From contig CBDCVN010000013.1 in assembly GCA_965223045.1 (NCBI GenBank), positions 3,596,001 to 3,660,000 of the forward strand: a stretch of DNA of 64,000 nucleotides, in the 5' to 3' direction. The translations under genes were made by a program, and so were the position numbers. This stretch comes from CBDCVN01 sp965223045. Lineage in GTDB: Bacteria > Deinococcota > Deinococci > Deinococcales > Trueperaceae. Numbering within the stretch: position 1 is the stretch's first letter; each line of letters opens with the position of its first letter. Shown in pieces: positions 16,110 to 24,912 of the stretch. Below the pieces are notes generated by a model. The model searched no databases. It was not told the origin of the DNA and saw only the letters and a list, made by a program, of their open reading frames with translations.

Positions 16110-17651
16110 TTAAAAATATTCACTAAGCGCAACTTGCGCTGGTTGATAACCTAACTCAAAAGACCTTTGCCATGCCTCTTGAGCTTCCTCAAATTTACTT
16201 TGTAGTAAAAGCGCCCAACCAAGATTGTAATGTGCCTCATAATCATTCTCGTTTTCTTTAATAAGCACCTGGTAAACTATTTCAGCATCAGCATAACGTT
16301 GTGCCGCTAAGTAAGCAGCACCCAAATTAACCTGTGCTTCAAGGCTTTCACCTAAACGAATTGATTGCTCATAATGGGCTGTAGCTTCATCATAATTCCC
16401 CAGTTGGTATTCTGTTAACCCTAACCAAAGTTGCAATTCAGGATCGCCGCTTTCAGAAAGTGCCCCAAGGACTTCTTGAGCAGCCAGATAATCACCTAAC
16501 CTGTAAAGGTTACGTCCTTGAACAAATTTTGACTCAAAGACAAATCTAGAATTTTCTGGCAAGTACTGCAAAGCTAAATCAGCATGGCGACCTGCTTCTG
16601 TTATGCGATTAAGCTGTTCATAAACTGTAGCTAAAGCAAAGTGAAGTTCGCCACTTTTATTCTCTAAAGACAATGCGCTTAGAAATGAATTTAAGGCATT
16701 TTCTGACTGGGTATTTTCTAAATAGCCAAGTCCTAGCTGATAAAAAGCTCGCCAAGATGAGGGGTCAATGGTTGCAGCTGTTTGGAAAGCTCGAGCAGCT
16801 TCCTGTTCTTGCCCTAAGGTACGCTCGAGTAAACCCTGCTTTATAAGTATTTCAGCTTCTGCTTCTCTATCAGCTACCTCGCTAGCTTTACGGCGCGCCC
16901 TCTCTAAAGAACGCTTGGCATAATCAAATTGTTCTGCCTGTACATATATATCAGCTATAAGGGTGCTGTAAGTATAATCTTCATAAGTACTTTCAAGATC
17001 AGCTAGGTCAGCTAGAGCTACTAAACCCCTTCCTGCTAAGTAAAGTGCCTCACTACGCAAAAAAAGCAATTCTGGATCATTCTCGTTAAGCCCTAATGCA
17101 CTATCATAAGCCTCAACTACAGCGTCATAGTCCTGTAAAATTTTCAGCTGCCCTGCCAAGCCGAGGTAAGCCCCAATCTTTTCTAAATCACTTGCCTCAG
17201 GATCAGCTTCAGCAATAGCTACACGAAAAGACTCAACAGCCTCTTCTGGTGAACGTAAACGAGCTAGAGTAACACCTTTATTAAAATGTCCATCAAAGCG
17301 GTCAGGGTATATTTCTGTAAGTTGGTTAAAGGCAAAAAGTGCAGCTTGATAATCACCTCTTTCAAACTCTACTAAGCCCAATCCAAAATGCCCTTCAAAA
17401 AGGCGATAATCAATCCTAACCGCTTCCCAAAAACTATCATAGGCTAAATTTAGATAATCCTTGCGGGTTGGATCTAAACTATAGCCTTCAAGGTAAACTT
17501 GGCCTAGGTTTGCCCAAGCACCTGCATCATAAGGAGCTTGCACTACCACTTGACGTAACCGTTCCACCTCCTGAGGTGAAAAAGTTTGCGCTGACACACA
17601 GGATAAAACAAATCCCCAAATAATTAAACTAATGACTTTTTCTTTAATCAT
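16110..17651 (-). CDS. Exported TPR-repeat protein
   Basis: About 513 residues: a signal peptide (MIKEKVISLIIWGFVLSCVSA) followed by at least ten TPR units, for example GAWANLGQVYLEGYSLDP, WRAFYQLGLGYLENTQS and YEAHYNLGWALLLQSKFEEA. It should be periplasmic. I choose the ATG at 17651, which has AGGAGG five bases upstream; a GTG at 17657 is too close to that site. It is the first gene of the TPR, SPOR, rex, lipoprotein, lipoprotein series. A scaffolding role in envelope biogenesis is inferred only from context. Confidence 0.85.
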   Translation of the reverse strand: MIKEKVISLIIWGFVLSCVSAQTFSPQEVERLRQVVVQAPYDAGAWANLGQVYLEGYSLDPTRKDYLNLAYDSFWEAVRIDYRLFEGHFGLGLVEFERGDYQAALFAFNQLTEIYPDRFDGHFNKGVTLARLRSPEEAVESFRVAIAEADPEASDLEKIGAYLGLAGQLKILQDYDAVVEAYDSALGLNENDPELLFLRSEALYLAGRGLVALADLADLESTYEDYTYSTLIADIYVQAEQFDYAKRSLERARRKASEVADREAEAEILIKQGLLERTLGQEQEAARAFQTAATIDPSSWRAFYQLGLGYLENTQSENALNSFLSALSLENKSGELHFALATVYEQLNRITEAGRHADLALQYLPENSRFVFESKFVQGRNLYRLGDYLAAQEVLGALSESGDPELQLWLGLTEYQLGNYDEATAHYEQSIRLGESLEAQVNLGAAYLAAQRYADAEIVYQVLIKENENDYEAHYNLGWALLLQSKFEEAQEAWQRSFELGYQPAQVALSEYF

Positions 17652-17805
17652 GCACACCTCCTGATGCTAAACTAAGGTGCTTGTGTATAGCAATAAATTA
17701 AGCCTCAAAGGGCTCCACACATTGGCATCTCATAATCTTAATATTAGTATGAGCACCTCTTAAGACCTGTGAAAAGTGCCACGGGATAATTGTTCACTCT
17801 CATAC

Positions 17806-19674
17806 TTATGCAAAGAAAGTACGTGTAATAGTCCTTTTGATCGCACTATCTTTAGGCATCACTAAGCTAATTAGAAAATCATTTGACTCCAGCTCGAGCC
17901 AACCTTCACTAACCACTAAAATCTTTTTATCCTTAATTATAAACATAGGTAAATAATCATCTCCATGCTTCTTCTCAAAATCATCAAGAGTAAAATTTTC
18001 AGTGATTTGCGTTTTCTTTAATTCGCCTCCACGCCTAAAAAGACTGCGCAAGTCAGCATAAGTTATCCCTTCATAAAAAATGGAGCGTCCTCTAGTTCCC
18101 TCACTAAGGCCTGCCCGCCCACCATCTGCATGGCTAGGTTTAAGTTGATAAACCTGTTCAGAACCAAATTCTTTTGCATATTTTAGGGCAGTTAACGCAT
18201 TAGCTTCATCATTAGAGGTAAGCGCTAAAAGCTTACCAATTCCAGAGAGCCTTAACTCATCTTCACTTTGATCAGAAAGAGGATTTCCGTAATAAGTTTC
18301 TAGTCCCTCTACTCGAGCTGAAGCAATGTTTGACCAGTTAGTATCAGCTAGTAAAACTCGAAACTCCTCATCTTTTAAGAAATGGGCTATTTGCCTAGCC
18401 ACACTATGAGAACCTAGAATAAGAAATCCTTGTGGGTCTGGCTCTACCACTCCTAACATCCAACCAACTGGTTTAGCTGTAAGGCTGTTGATAACTACTG
18501 TGCATACAATAACTAGAAAAACTAAGGGAACTAAAAGTTCAGCATCTACAATACCTTTACTAGCTAATTGAGAAGCAAATAGCGAAGTAACAGCAGCAGC
18601 TACTATGCCGCGTGGAGCAAGCCAAGATAGAAAAATTTTTTCGTTTAGAGATAATTTTGATCCAATAGTGCTAGCAAAAATATTCAGAGGGCGAACTACA
18701 AGCATAAGTGCTGCTATAAGTAGAAAACTTTTAAATGTCAATACTTGATTTAGAGCACTTATCTCAATCCTAGCAGCCAAAATTATAAATAATAGCGATA
18801 TAGCTAAAATAGTTAAGTCTTCCTTAAAGCTCAATATCCCTTCTATCATAGGTGACCTTACATTGGCCATAAATAATCCCATAACTGTAGTAGCTAATAA
18901 ACCTGACTCATCAGCCAAGGTATTTGACAAAGCAAAAACAGCAAAAACCGTAGCCAAAGCCATAAAGTTAGTAAGATAATCAGGAATAAGTCGCTTACGC
19001 AAAAGATAGGTTAAAAAACCTCCTCCTATTATACCTACTAATGTACCTACTAGTAGAAAAGAACTGAAAAGCCAAATAGTTTGTTGAAGTGGCTCTTGAT
19101 GATGAATAAGAAGTATAAATTCAAACACTATAACTGCTACTAACGCACCTATAGGATCAATAAGGATACCTTCCCACTTTAAAATATTGGCCACAGTAGC
19201 TTTAGGGCGCACATTCCTTAATAGTGGTCCAATAACTGTTGGTCCAGTAACAATAACTAAAGCACCAAAGAGAAAGGCTAATTCCCAAGACATATTTGCA
19301 ATATAGTGGGCTGCTGCTGTTGCTCCCATCCAAGTAATAATTGCCCCAACAGTCACTAGGTTCAATACTACTCTACGTATTTCTTTAACTTCAGGAAAGC
19401 GTAAGGTAAGACCACCTTCAAAAAGAATTAATCCCACCGCTAATGATACTGCTGGAAAGAGAAGGTCTCCCCCCAAACTTTCAGGCTGGATAATTTGGAA
19501 AACTGGGCCTAACAAAAAGCCAACCGCTAGTAGAGGTAAAATTGAGGGAATATTTACTCGCCATGCTAGCCACTGTGCCCCTACACCCACAGCTATAATA
19601 AAAGCAATGGCAAGAAGGGGATCTAGAGTAGGAGACGAAGATTGTTCTGCTACTAAACTTAAAAGTAAACTCAT
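17806..19674 (-). CDS. Cation:proton antiporter with C-terminal RCK/TrkA-N domain
   Basis: A monovalent-cation/proton antiporter. About twelve hydrophobic segments occupy residues 10-405. They include the family-typical LAVGFLLGP, LFEGGLTL and GPTVIGPLL, and the IDPIGALVAVIVFEF segment with the conserved aspartate. From about residue 415 there is a Rossmann-type RCK_N domain (GFLILGSHSVARQIAHFLKD) followed by a C-terminal regulatory part. The longer ORF up to 19782 would overlap the neighbouring gene. The ATG at 19674 (MSLLLSLVAEQ) has AAGGA eight bases upstream and is preferred. Ion specificity cannot be read. Confidence 0.92.
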   Translation of the reverse strand: MSLLLSLVAEQSSSPTLDPLLAIAFIIAVGVGAQWLAWRVNIPSILPLLAVGFLLGPVFQIIQPESLGGDLLFPAVSLAVGLILFEGGLTLRFPEVKEIRRVVLNLVTVGAIITWMGATAAAHYIANMSWELAFLFGALVIVTGPTVIGPLLRNVRPKATVANILKWEGILIDPIGALVAVIVFEFILLIHHQEPLQQTIWLFSSFLLVGTLVGIIGGGFLTYLLRKRLIPDYLTNFMALATVFAVFALSNTLADESGLLATTVMGLFMANVRSPMIEGILSFKEDLTILAISLLFIILAARIEISALNQVLTFKSFLLIAALMLVVRPLNIFASTIGSKLSLNEKIFLSWLAPRGIVAAAVTSLFASQLASKGIVDAELLVPLVFLVIVCTVVINSLTAKPVGWMLGVVEPDPQGFLILGSHSVARQIAHFLKDEEFRVLLADTNWSNIASARVEGLETYYGNPLSDQSEDELRLSGIGKLLALTSNDEANALTALKYAKEFGSEQVYQLKPSHADGGRAGLSEGTRGRSIFYEGITYADLRSLFRRGGELKKTQITENFTLDDFEKKHGDDYLPMFIIKDKKILVVSEGWLELESNDFLISLVMPKDSAIKRTITRTFFA

Positions 19675-19702
19675 ATAATCATTCCTTAATCTCCAAAAAA
19701 TT

Positions 19703-19990
19703 CTATGTGGTTTTAATAGGCAGTGTAGATTCTTTAACGTTTTGAATAGCAAAAAGGCTTTTAGGAATAAAAGTGTTAGCATTTATGCGTTCAGGCAAAT
19801 TAAACACACCACCTTGTTTAACTATTTTATCAAAAGACCTTTTTGGAGAAATAGTTTCTATGCCAAGGACGTATCTTCTAGCATCTACATCAATATAGGT
19901 TTCTAGGTTTACCTCTATCGTTTCGCTAATTTCACCTGTTCTCAAAGATATATAAGCTGCGTCTGATTTGCCACTATAGGTAATTTTCAT
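19703..19990 (-). CDS. DUF2283 protein (antitoxin-like)
   Basis: A 95-residue protein whose N-terminal 60 residues match DUF2283 (MKITYSGKSDAAYISLRTG, then IDVDARRYVLGIE). DUF2283 genes commonly follow DUF4258 genes and are treated as antitoxins of that pair. Here it overlaps the upstream DUF4258-like ORF by four bases (ATGA), which fits the usual organisation. The C-terminal 35 residues are not typical of the family. The gene looks intact although its partner is truncated. Confidence 0.8.
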   Translation of the reverse strand: MKITYSGKSDAAYISLRTGEISETIEVNLETYIDVDARRYVLGIETISPKRSFDKIVKQGGVFNLPERINANTFIPKSLFAIQNVKESTLPIKTT

Positions 19991-20181
19991 AAATTACTCC
20001 TTTTAGGGAATTTAACAGCAGTAATAACAAAAGCGTGATCTGGAGAAAGCTCAACATAAATTACTCTTGTCACTGAACCACTAAGGTTATACCCTTCAGC
20101 AACAAGTCTATCGGGATAAACAATACTTGGGTTTTGCAAAACATTTTCGACCATTTTTGGAGTAATTTCACAAGCTATCAT
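19987..20181 (-). pseudogene. DUF4258-like toxin gene, N-terminally truncated
   Basis: 64 residues from the first ATG. The sequence QMIACEITPKMVENVLQNPS...VIYVELSPDHAFVITAV follows the DUF4258 pattern (H-x-QMI-x-R-GIT ... VITA). The usual N-terminal 10-20 residues, including the conserved histidine, are missing. Four more codons upstream (SIQQ) still match the family before an in-frame TAG, and that TAG is the stop codon of the MgtC/DUF4010 gene. The gene therefore appears to have lost its 5' end at the junction with that foreign-looking block. Confidence 0.65.
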
Positions 20182-20193
20182 TTGCTGTATTGA

Positions 20194-21411
20194 CTAAATC
20201 GGCCACCACAACAACAACGCAATTCCACCGGCAAAAGCGGCACCATAAAACAACATCAACCATGCAAAAAGATGGCGTGAACCTAGCAGGCCAGCAACTG
20301 CCAATTTGACAACTAGATTAGACAGGGCTGCTGTAAGAATGATGCGCCAACCGATAAGTGGCTCTAATTGCCCCTTATCCACTAACTGGGCCGTAGAGAG
20401 AGTGATAGCATCTAGATCATGTGCACCTGATAGTATAGCAACCCCATAAAGCCCACTAGCTCCAAATAGATCCTTGGCCGCAGTAATTGCTAGGGTGACT
20501 AGTGCATACAGGCCACCGAAAAGGAGTGCCGATCGCAGTTCGGCTGGGTTGCTTTGGGGTGGCATCTCAGTTAACTCTTGGCGACCCCATAAATACATTC
20601 CAATTGACAATAGCCCCATCCACGCCCCCATAACTGCTAGAGGTGGTAACATTTGCTGCAGGGTACTTGGAGCTACCACAGCTATCTCAACCATTATCCT
20701 CACAAGAGCAATTGTCGAAGCAATCAGAATAATAGTTGTCACCAGCATGGCACTACTCGGGGCAGTACGAACCCGACGGGAGTAACTCACTGTGGTAGCT
20801 GTGCTAGAAATCAATCCACCCAACACCCCACTCAGCAGCGCCCCAGTAAACTGACCAAATAGCTTGTAAGCCACATAACCCCCTAGACTAATGCCAACTA
20901 TGAGCACTACCATCAACCAACTCTGATAGGGATTAAATGCTTCATAGAAACCATAAGTTTGATTAGGTAAAACGGGAAGGATAACTAATGTGATAAGCAC
21001 GAACTGCATAATGGCCTTGATATCGGTTGGGCCAATTCTCTGAACAAAACTGTGTAGTGGCTCCTTCCATGAAAGCAATACCGCCAAGCCGCCACCAATA
21101 GCTACTGCCACAGGGGCAGATCCAACAACTAGGTAAGCACCCAAGCCGTACATAAGTAGAGCCGCTATCTCAGTGGTTAATCCGGGATCACTAGCTCCTG
21201 CTCGCATCTTCGCTACATTGCCAACCACTAACAAAGTAGCTAGGGCCACAACACCTAGGCCAATAATCCATCCACCAAACTGTTGGTCCAGCAAAGCACA
21301 GACCGTACCAAACACGGTGATCACGGGAAAAGTGCGAATACCTGCTAACTGCGAGACAGCATACTCGCGCTGTAAGCCCACCAGCAATCCCAGCCCCAGA
21401 GCAATTCCCAC
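20194..21411 (-). CDS. MgtC/SapB-family membrane protein with DUF4010 domain
   Basis: 405 residues, about twelve membrane segments. The first part has the MgtC signature (GIALGLGLLVGLQREYA, IRTFPVITVFG) and the rest is DUF4010. The function of the family is not settled. The only canonical start is GTG at 21411, but that cuts into the first helix. In-frame codons upstream (DLLVTFQK) read like the true N-terminus, and an ATA at 21436-21438 stands five bases after a good AAGGAG. So either ATA is used or an ATG has mutated. Base composition is visibly richer in G and C than in neighbours, codon choice differs, and CTCGAG is absent: signs of transfer. Confidence 0.85.
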   Translation of the reverse strand: MGIALGLGLLVGLQREYAVSQLAGIRTFPVITVFGTVCALLDQQFGGWIIGLGVVALATLLVVGNVAKMRAGASDPGLTTEIAALLMYGLGAYLVVGSAPVAVAIGGGLAVLLSWKEPLHSFVQRIGPTDIKAIMQFVLITLVILPVLPNQTYGFYEAFNPYQSWLMVVLIVGISLGGYVAYKLFGQFTGALLSGVLGGLISSTATTVSYSRRVRTAPSSAMLVTTIILIASTIALVRIMVEIAVVAPSTLQQMLPPLAVMGAWMGLLSIGMYLWGRQELTEMPPQSNPAELRSALLFGGLYALVTLAITAAKDLFGASGLYGVAILSGAHDLDAITLSTAQLVDKGQLEPLIGWRIILTAALSNLVVKLAVAGLLGSRHLFAWLMLFYGAAFAGGIALLLWWPI

Positions 21412-21506
21412 TTTCTGGAAAGTGACGAGTAAGTCTATCTTAACTCCTTGCTAGACATAATTAATTTATGTTGAAGTTATTTTTTGCAAAAAACTGATAC
21501 TCATAC

Positions 21507-21974
21507 TCAAGTACTTGCTTTTAACAGGTGCTCGAGACAATAATGATAGTTAATTTCTTGATTAAAATCCTTAGCAAGATCAGCAACAGTCACCTCTTCT
21601 AAAACCGCTAACACAGCATCACGTACTCTCTCCCAAAGACTTTCTCTAGCATGGCAACGGCTTTCTTCTATACAATCTTCATGCCAATTTAAGCTAACGC
21701 AAGAAAGGGGGGCAACAGGCCCATCAATTATCCGCATTACTTCCTTTAAGTTAATTTCTTCAGCAGGTCTAGCTAAAGCATAGCCTCCACCAGTACCTTT
21801 CTTAGAGGCAATGATATTTTTATGTGAAAGAGTTGCTAAAATTCGCACTAAATAAGGGCGGGCAACATTAGTTGCACCACTAATATCATCACTACTAACC
21901 CACTTGTCTATAGGTTGCATGCCTAAATATCCTAAGGCTTGAAAAGTATAGATATCTGTGGTGGAAAGTCTCAT
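21507..21974 (-). CDS. Rrf2-family transcriptional regulator
   Basis: A 155-residue winged-helix regulator. Residues 1-80 carry the Rrf2 DNA-binding pattern (YLVRILATLSHKNIIASKKGTGGGYALARPAEEI). Three cysteines (about 92, 101 and 107; C-x8-C-x5-C) are placed where Rrf2 members such as IscR and NsrR bind an iron-sulfur cluster, so it probably senses redox, iron or nitric oxide. It stands alone between ftsX and the MgtC block. It could control the iron-sulfur or nitrosative-stress response, but no target is visible here. Confidence 0.92.
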   Translation of the reverse strand: MRLSTTDIYTFQALGYLGMQPIDKWVSSDDISGATNVARPYLVRILATLSHKNIIASKKGTGGGYALARPAEEINLKEVMRIIDGPVAPLSCVSLNWHEDCIEESRCHARESLWERVRDAVLAVLEEVTVADLAKDFNQEINYHYCLEHLLKAST

Positions 21975-22023
21975 ATTGAACTAAGTAAGCACCTAGACAT
22001 TTTTCCATTTGAAGCTTAACAGA

Positions 22024-22106
22024 GTAGATAGAAGCCAGTAGCTAGTAGCTAGTAGCTAGTAGGGCTTCATCATGCTGACTACTAACTACTAGATTCTGAC
22101 TACCTC
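22024..22106. repeat. Dispersed TAGTAGTTAG-type hairpin repeat, copy 2, with AGTAGCT tandem units
   Basis: The reverse complement aligns well with the copy at 49436-49508 (GAAT-TAGTAGTTAGTAG, then CATRATGAA-CCCTACTA). One arm has expanded into about four tandem AGTAGCT units, suggesting slippage. It lies between the Rrf2 gene and ftsX. Confidence 0.7.
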
Positions 22107-22152
22107 TAAGCATTAATTATTCCAAAACTATCCACAAAAACCTTTATCCTCC

Positions 22153-23013
22153 CTACATTTCTTCTTGTAAGTATTGTGCTACCGATATAGTACTACCTAT
22201 AAACCCTACTACAAGGGCAAGGCAAAAGAGCAATAATCCTATTTGGGTTAACACTTTAGGATCACGCAAAAAGGGAATAAGAGGAATATACTCAGAAACA
22301 CGTACTACGCTAAAGTAGTAGCTAAGAAACATCAGAAATATGCTTACTATAGCACTGATAAAACCTAGAAATAAACCCTCTATTAAGAACGGGGCCCTAA
22401 TAAAAGAACGGGTTGCTCCCACTAAACGCATAACTTCAATTTCATCTTTACGGGTATTGATTGCTACACGAATAGTATTCACCATGGCAAACAATGCAGC
22501 TGTTAAAAGAACAATAATTATAATCCATCCTATCCAACGAAAAGCATCACGAATAGCTATAAAAGTAGCAGCAGCCTCAGAACCATCTTCAACACCAACA
22601 ACATCAGGTAATTGCCGCAGGCGTGAGGCTACGACAGATGTATCTACTGGATCATGAAGACGCATTTCTATAGTCGGAGGTAAAGGATTAGTTACTAAAT
22701 TTACCACTTGTTTTAGATAACTCACATCACCCATAAGTGCATTTAGAGCAGCATCTGGTAGAATAAGTTCACTATAAGCAACCTCTGGCCAAGAATTAAC
22801 CTGTGCTAAAGTGTTATGGGAATTGGCTTCAGGGGTAAGATAGGCAGCAAGCTCGAGTTCATTTTTAAGCTCCCCTAAAAGAAGGTTTAAATTTAAACCC
22901 AAAAGGCTAAAGCCAGCTAGTATAGTCAAAGATAAAATCATGGTGGTTATAGTAGACATACTAGCAATCCAGTTATAGCGAATAGCACGGAAAGCCTGTT
23001 TAAAAGTGTACAC
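22153..23013 (-). CDS. ftsX: FtsX-type permease subunit, cell division
   Basis: 286 residues with the FtsX layout: one membrane segment at 20-45, a periplasmic domain (45-165) and three more segments at 168-280. The family signature around IRVAINTRKDEIEVMRLVGATRSFIRAPFLIEGLFLG is clear. FtsX pairs with the ATPase FtsE and regulates peptidoglycan hydrolases at the septum. No ftsE is adjacent: the next gene upstream on this strand is a dehydrogenase and the downstream one is an Rrf2 regulator. The start is GTG with AGGA upstream. The cell-wall amidase at 27-29 kb is a possible hydrolase target, by inference only. Confidence 0.93.
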   Translation of the reverse strand: MYTFKQAFRAIRYNWIASMSTITTMILSLTILAGFSLLGLNLNLLLGELKNELELAAYLTPEANSHNTLAQVNSWPEVAYSELILPDAALNALMGDVSYLKQVVNLVTNPLPPTIEMRLHDPVDTSVVASRLRQLPDVVGVEDGSEAAATFIAIRDAFRWIGWIIIIVLLTAALFAMVNTIRVAINTRKDEIEVMRLVGATRSFIRAPFLIEGLFLGFISAIVSIFLMFLSYYFSVVRVSEYIPLIPFLRDPKVLTQIGLLLFCLALVVGFIGSTISVAQYLQEEM

Positions 23014-23210
23014 TTTAATCCTATCTTCAGAAAAATCTTGGATTTACCCTTGCCATTCCTAGAGCAAGGTGAAGGGAATGCAATGAAGGGCCACAAAAAC
23101 CTTCGAAGTTCTCAAAACTTCTGAGGTTTCCTGAAAAAGAACTTTCATGGACAGTGATATATTTAATGTGGGGAACAATTGTCAGCATAAAATATGAGTT
23201 TACAGAATTA

Positions 23211-24203
23211 TTATGATAATGCTGCAATTACAGCATTAGTTAATTCCTCTGTGTTAGCTTTGCCTCCCAAATCTGGGGTTAGTGGCCCATTTTGTAAAAC
23301 AGTGTTAATAGCCTTATCTAGGCATCTTGCCGCGCTAGCTTCACCTAAGTACTCGAGCATCATAGCTGCTGTTAAAATAGTAGCTGTAGGATTCGCGATA
23401 CCTTGACCTGCTATATCTGGAGCACTGCCATGCACAGGCTCAAAAATAGCATACTTAGTGCCAATATTAGCGCTTGGGGCCAAACCTAAGCCACCTACTA
23501 AGCCAGCCATTAAATCACTTAAAATGTCACCAAAAAGATTAGTTGTCACCAAAACATCAAAGCTTTCAGGTGAGCGTACCAGTTTCATAGCAGCTGCATC
23601 TACAATAATATCAGTTGTGCTTACACTTTCATATTCTTTAGCTACTTCAAGCGCAGTCTCTAAGAAAAGCCCTGAGGTAAGTGGTAAAACATTAGCCTTG
23701 TGTACAATAGCAAGTTTTTGATGACGCTTTTTAGCATATTCAAAAGCTACCCTAGCAATTCGTTCACTAGCAGGACGAGTAATTACTGAATCAGCAATAG
23801 CTACATCACCATAACTACGCTCATTAGCTACATAGAGCCCTTCAGTGTTCTCACGTACCATGAGCAAATCTACATTGTCAAAAGAGTCTTCAACGGGGCG
23901 TGTTTTGGCAGGGCGTATATTAGCAAAGAGGTCAAGTTCACGTCTCAAGAAACGAATAGCTCCAAAGTGTCCCTCTACATATTTTTTAGGGCTGGTAAAA
24001 GCACCTGCTAAGGTAGCATCTGCTGCTTTTACTGCTGCAATAGTTTCCTCAGGAACACTAGTACCTACCTTTTGAAATGTTTCCCAACCTGCTTCTGCTT
24101 GTTTGAAAGTAAAACTTAAGCCTATAGCCTCAAGTACTTTTTGCGTAGCAGGTATAACCTCTAAACCTATACCATCTCCCGGGAGTAAACAAATATGGTA
24201 CAC
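23211..24203 (-). CDS. Homoisocitrate dehydrogenase, lysine biosynthesis via alpha-aminoadipate
   Basis: The enzyme oxidatively decarboxylates homoisocitrate to 2-oxoadipate with NAD+. The 330 residues follow the beta-decarboxylating dehydrogenase pattern: LPGDGIGLEV, GAIRFLRRELDLFANIRPAK (substrate loop), VRENTEGLYV, HKANVLPLTSGLF, a DILSDLMAGLVGGLG signature and FEPVHGSAPDIAG. The overall sequence, including the EAGWETF-x3-GTSVPEET start, reads close to Thermus homoisocitrate dehydrogenase rather than LeuB. This pathway for lysine is typical of Deinococcus-Thermus, so the gene is a taxonomic marker. The start is GTG with AAAGGA upstream. Activity on isocitrate as well is possible, as in Thermus. 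Confidence 0.88.
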   Translation of the reverse strand: MYHICLLPGDGIGLEVIPATQKVLEAIGLSFTFKQAEAGWETFQKVGTSVPEETIAAVKAADATLAGAFTSPKKYVEGHFGAIRFLRRELDLFANIRPAKTRPVEDSFDNVDLLMVRENTEGLYVANERSYGDVAIADSVITRPASERIARVAFEYAKKRHQKLAIVHKANVLPLTSGLFLETALEVAKEYESVSTTDIIVDAAAMKLVRSPESFDVLVTTNLFGDILSDLMAGLVGGLGLAPSANIGTKYAIFEPVHGSAPDIAGQGIANPTATILTAAMMLEYLGEASAARCLDKAINTVLQNGPLTPDLGGKANTEELTNAVIAALS

Positions 24204-24420
24204 TTAAAATATATCCTTTCTGTATAACACTTATGGCTAACGCAATCTCTAAATCATACTCAAGCATTCATTAGCATCACTATATCCTTACATTACAATA
24301 AGATGAGTATAGGTTTCTTCCTAAAGCTTTTGAAAATAAGTTGTGTTATTATGCTCTTCCAAACAATTTAGTGACATTATGTTCACTAAAATGGGTTTAC
24401 GTCCATAGGAGGACAAATTT

Positions 24421-24912
24421 GTGACATTTAAAGTTGGTGACACCATTGTCTATCCATCACAAGGTGGGGGCCGTATCGATGAGATAACAACAAGAGAAAT
24501 CTTAGGAAAAACTCATGAGTACCTTAAGCTCAGCTTCATTCGTGGTGATCTAGATGTTTTGGTCCCTTTAGGTAAAAGTGATGAGGTTAATTTACGCCAC
24601 ACTATAAACAAAGATGAGATAGAAAAGCTTTTTAGTATAATACTCTCTCCTAAAATGGATTTGCCTGCTCAGTGGCCACCGCGTCACCGCTTAGAGCTAG
24701 AAATTCTATCGCGAGGTGAGGCTTTTGAACTTGCAGATTTACTAGGCACACTTACAAAGCGTGATACTGAGAAAGGACTAGCAGACACTGAGCGGGAAAT
24801 TATGGAGCGTGCCAAAGACATGCTAGCTAGTGAACTTGCTGTAATACAGGCTATAACGCTTAAAGAAGCTACAGAAAAAATTAACGAAAGGCTTGCAAAC
24901 ATACAACCTTAA
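24421..24912 (+). CDS. carD: CarD/CdnL-family RNA polymerase-binding regulator
   Basis: A 163-residue protein. Residues 1-60 form the Tudor-like RNA polymerase-interaction domain (FKVGDTIVYPSQGGGRIDEI, then LKLSFIRGDLDVLVPLG). The rest is the helical DNA-contacting domain (WPPRHRLELEILSRGEAFELADLLGTL). Members stabilise open promoter complexes, notably at rRNA promoters, in Thermus, Mycobacterium and Myxococcus. The start is GTG with AGGAGG eight bases upstream. The end overlaps the ksgA reading frame, so the two are co-transcribed. The region before it has no gene on this strand, so the promoter must lie between 24210 and 24400. Confidence 0.95.
   Translation: MTFKVGDTIVYPSQGGGRIDEITTREILGKTHEYLKLSFIRGDLDVLVPLGKSDEVNLRHTINKDEIEKLFSIILSPKMDLPAQWPPRHRLELEILSRGEAFELADLLGTLTKRDTEKGLADTEREIMERAKDMLASELAVIQAITLKEATEKINERLANIQP

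Noticed and set aside
21480..21493. TTTTTTGCAAAAAA palindrome as an Rrf2 operator
   Set aside because: A low-complexity palindrome in AT-rich DNA, located downstream of the Rrf2 gene on its own strand. Chance is a sufficient explanation.
22034..22064. CRISPR-like or VNTR array from repeated AGTAGCT units
   Set aside because: Units are seven bases with no spacers, so it is simple slippage inside one copy of the dispersed hairpin repeat. No CRISPR array was seen anywhere in the window.
23027..23227. 66-codon ORF between ftsX and the dehydrogenase gene
   Set aside because: No protein-like pattern or ribosome binding site; it partly overlaps the end of the dehydrogenase gene. The gap otherwise seems to be ordinary spacer.
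23211..24203. 3-isopropylmalate or isocitrate dehydrogenase
   Set aside because: The substrate loop and overall sequence fit homoisocitrate dehydrogenase of Thermus better, and no leu genes are adjacent. Dual activity remains possible.
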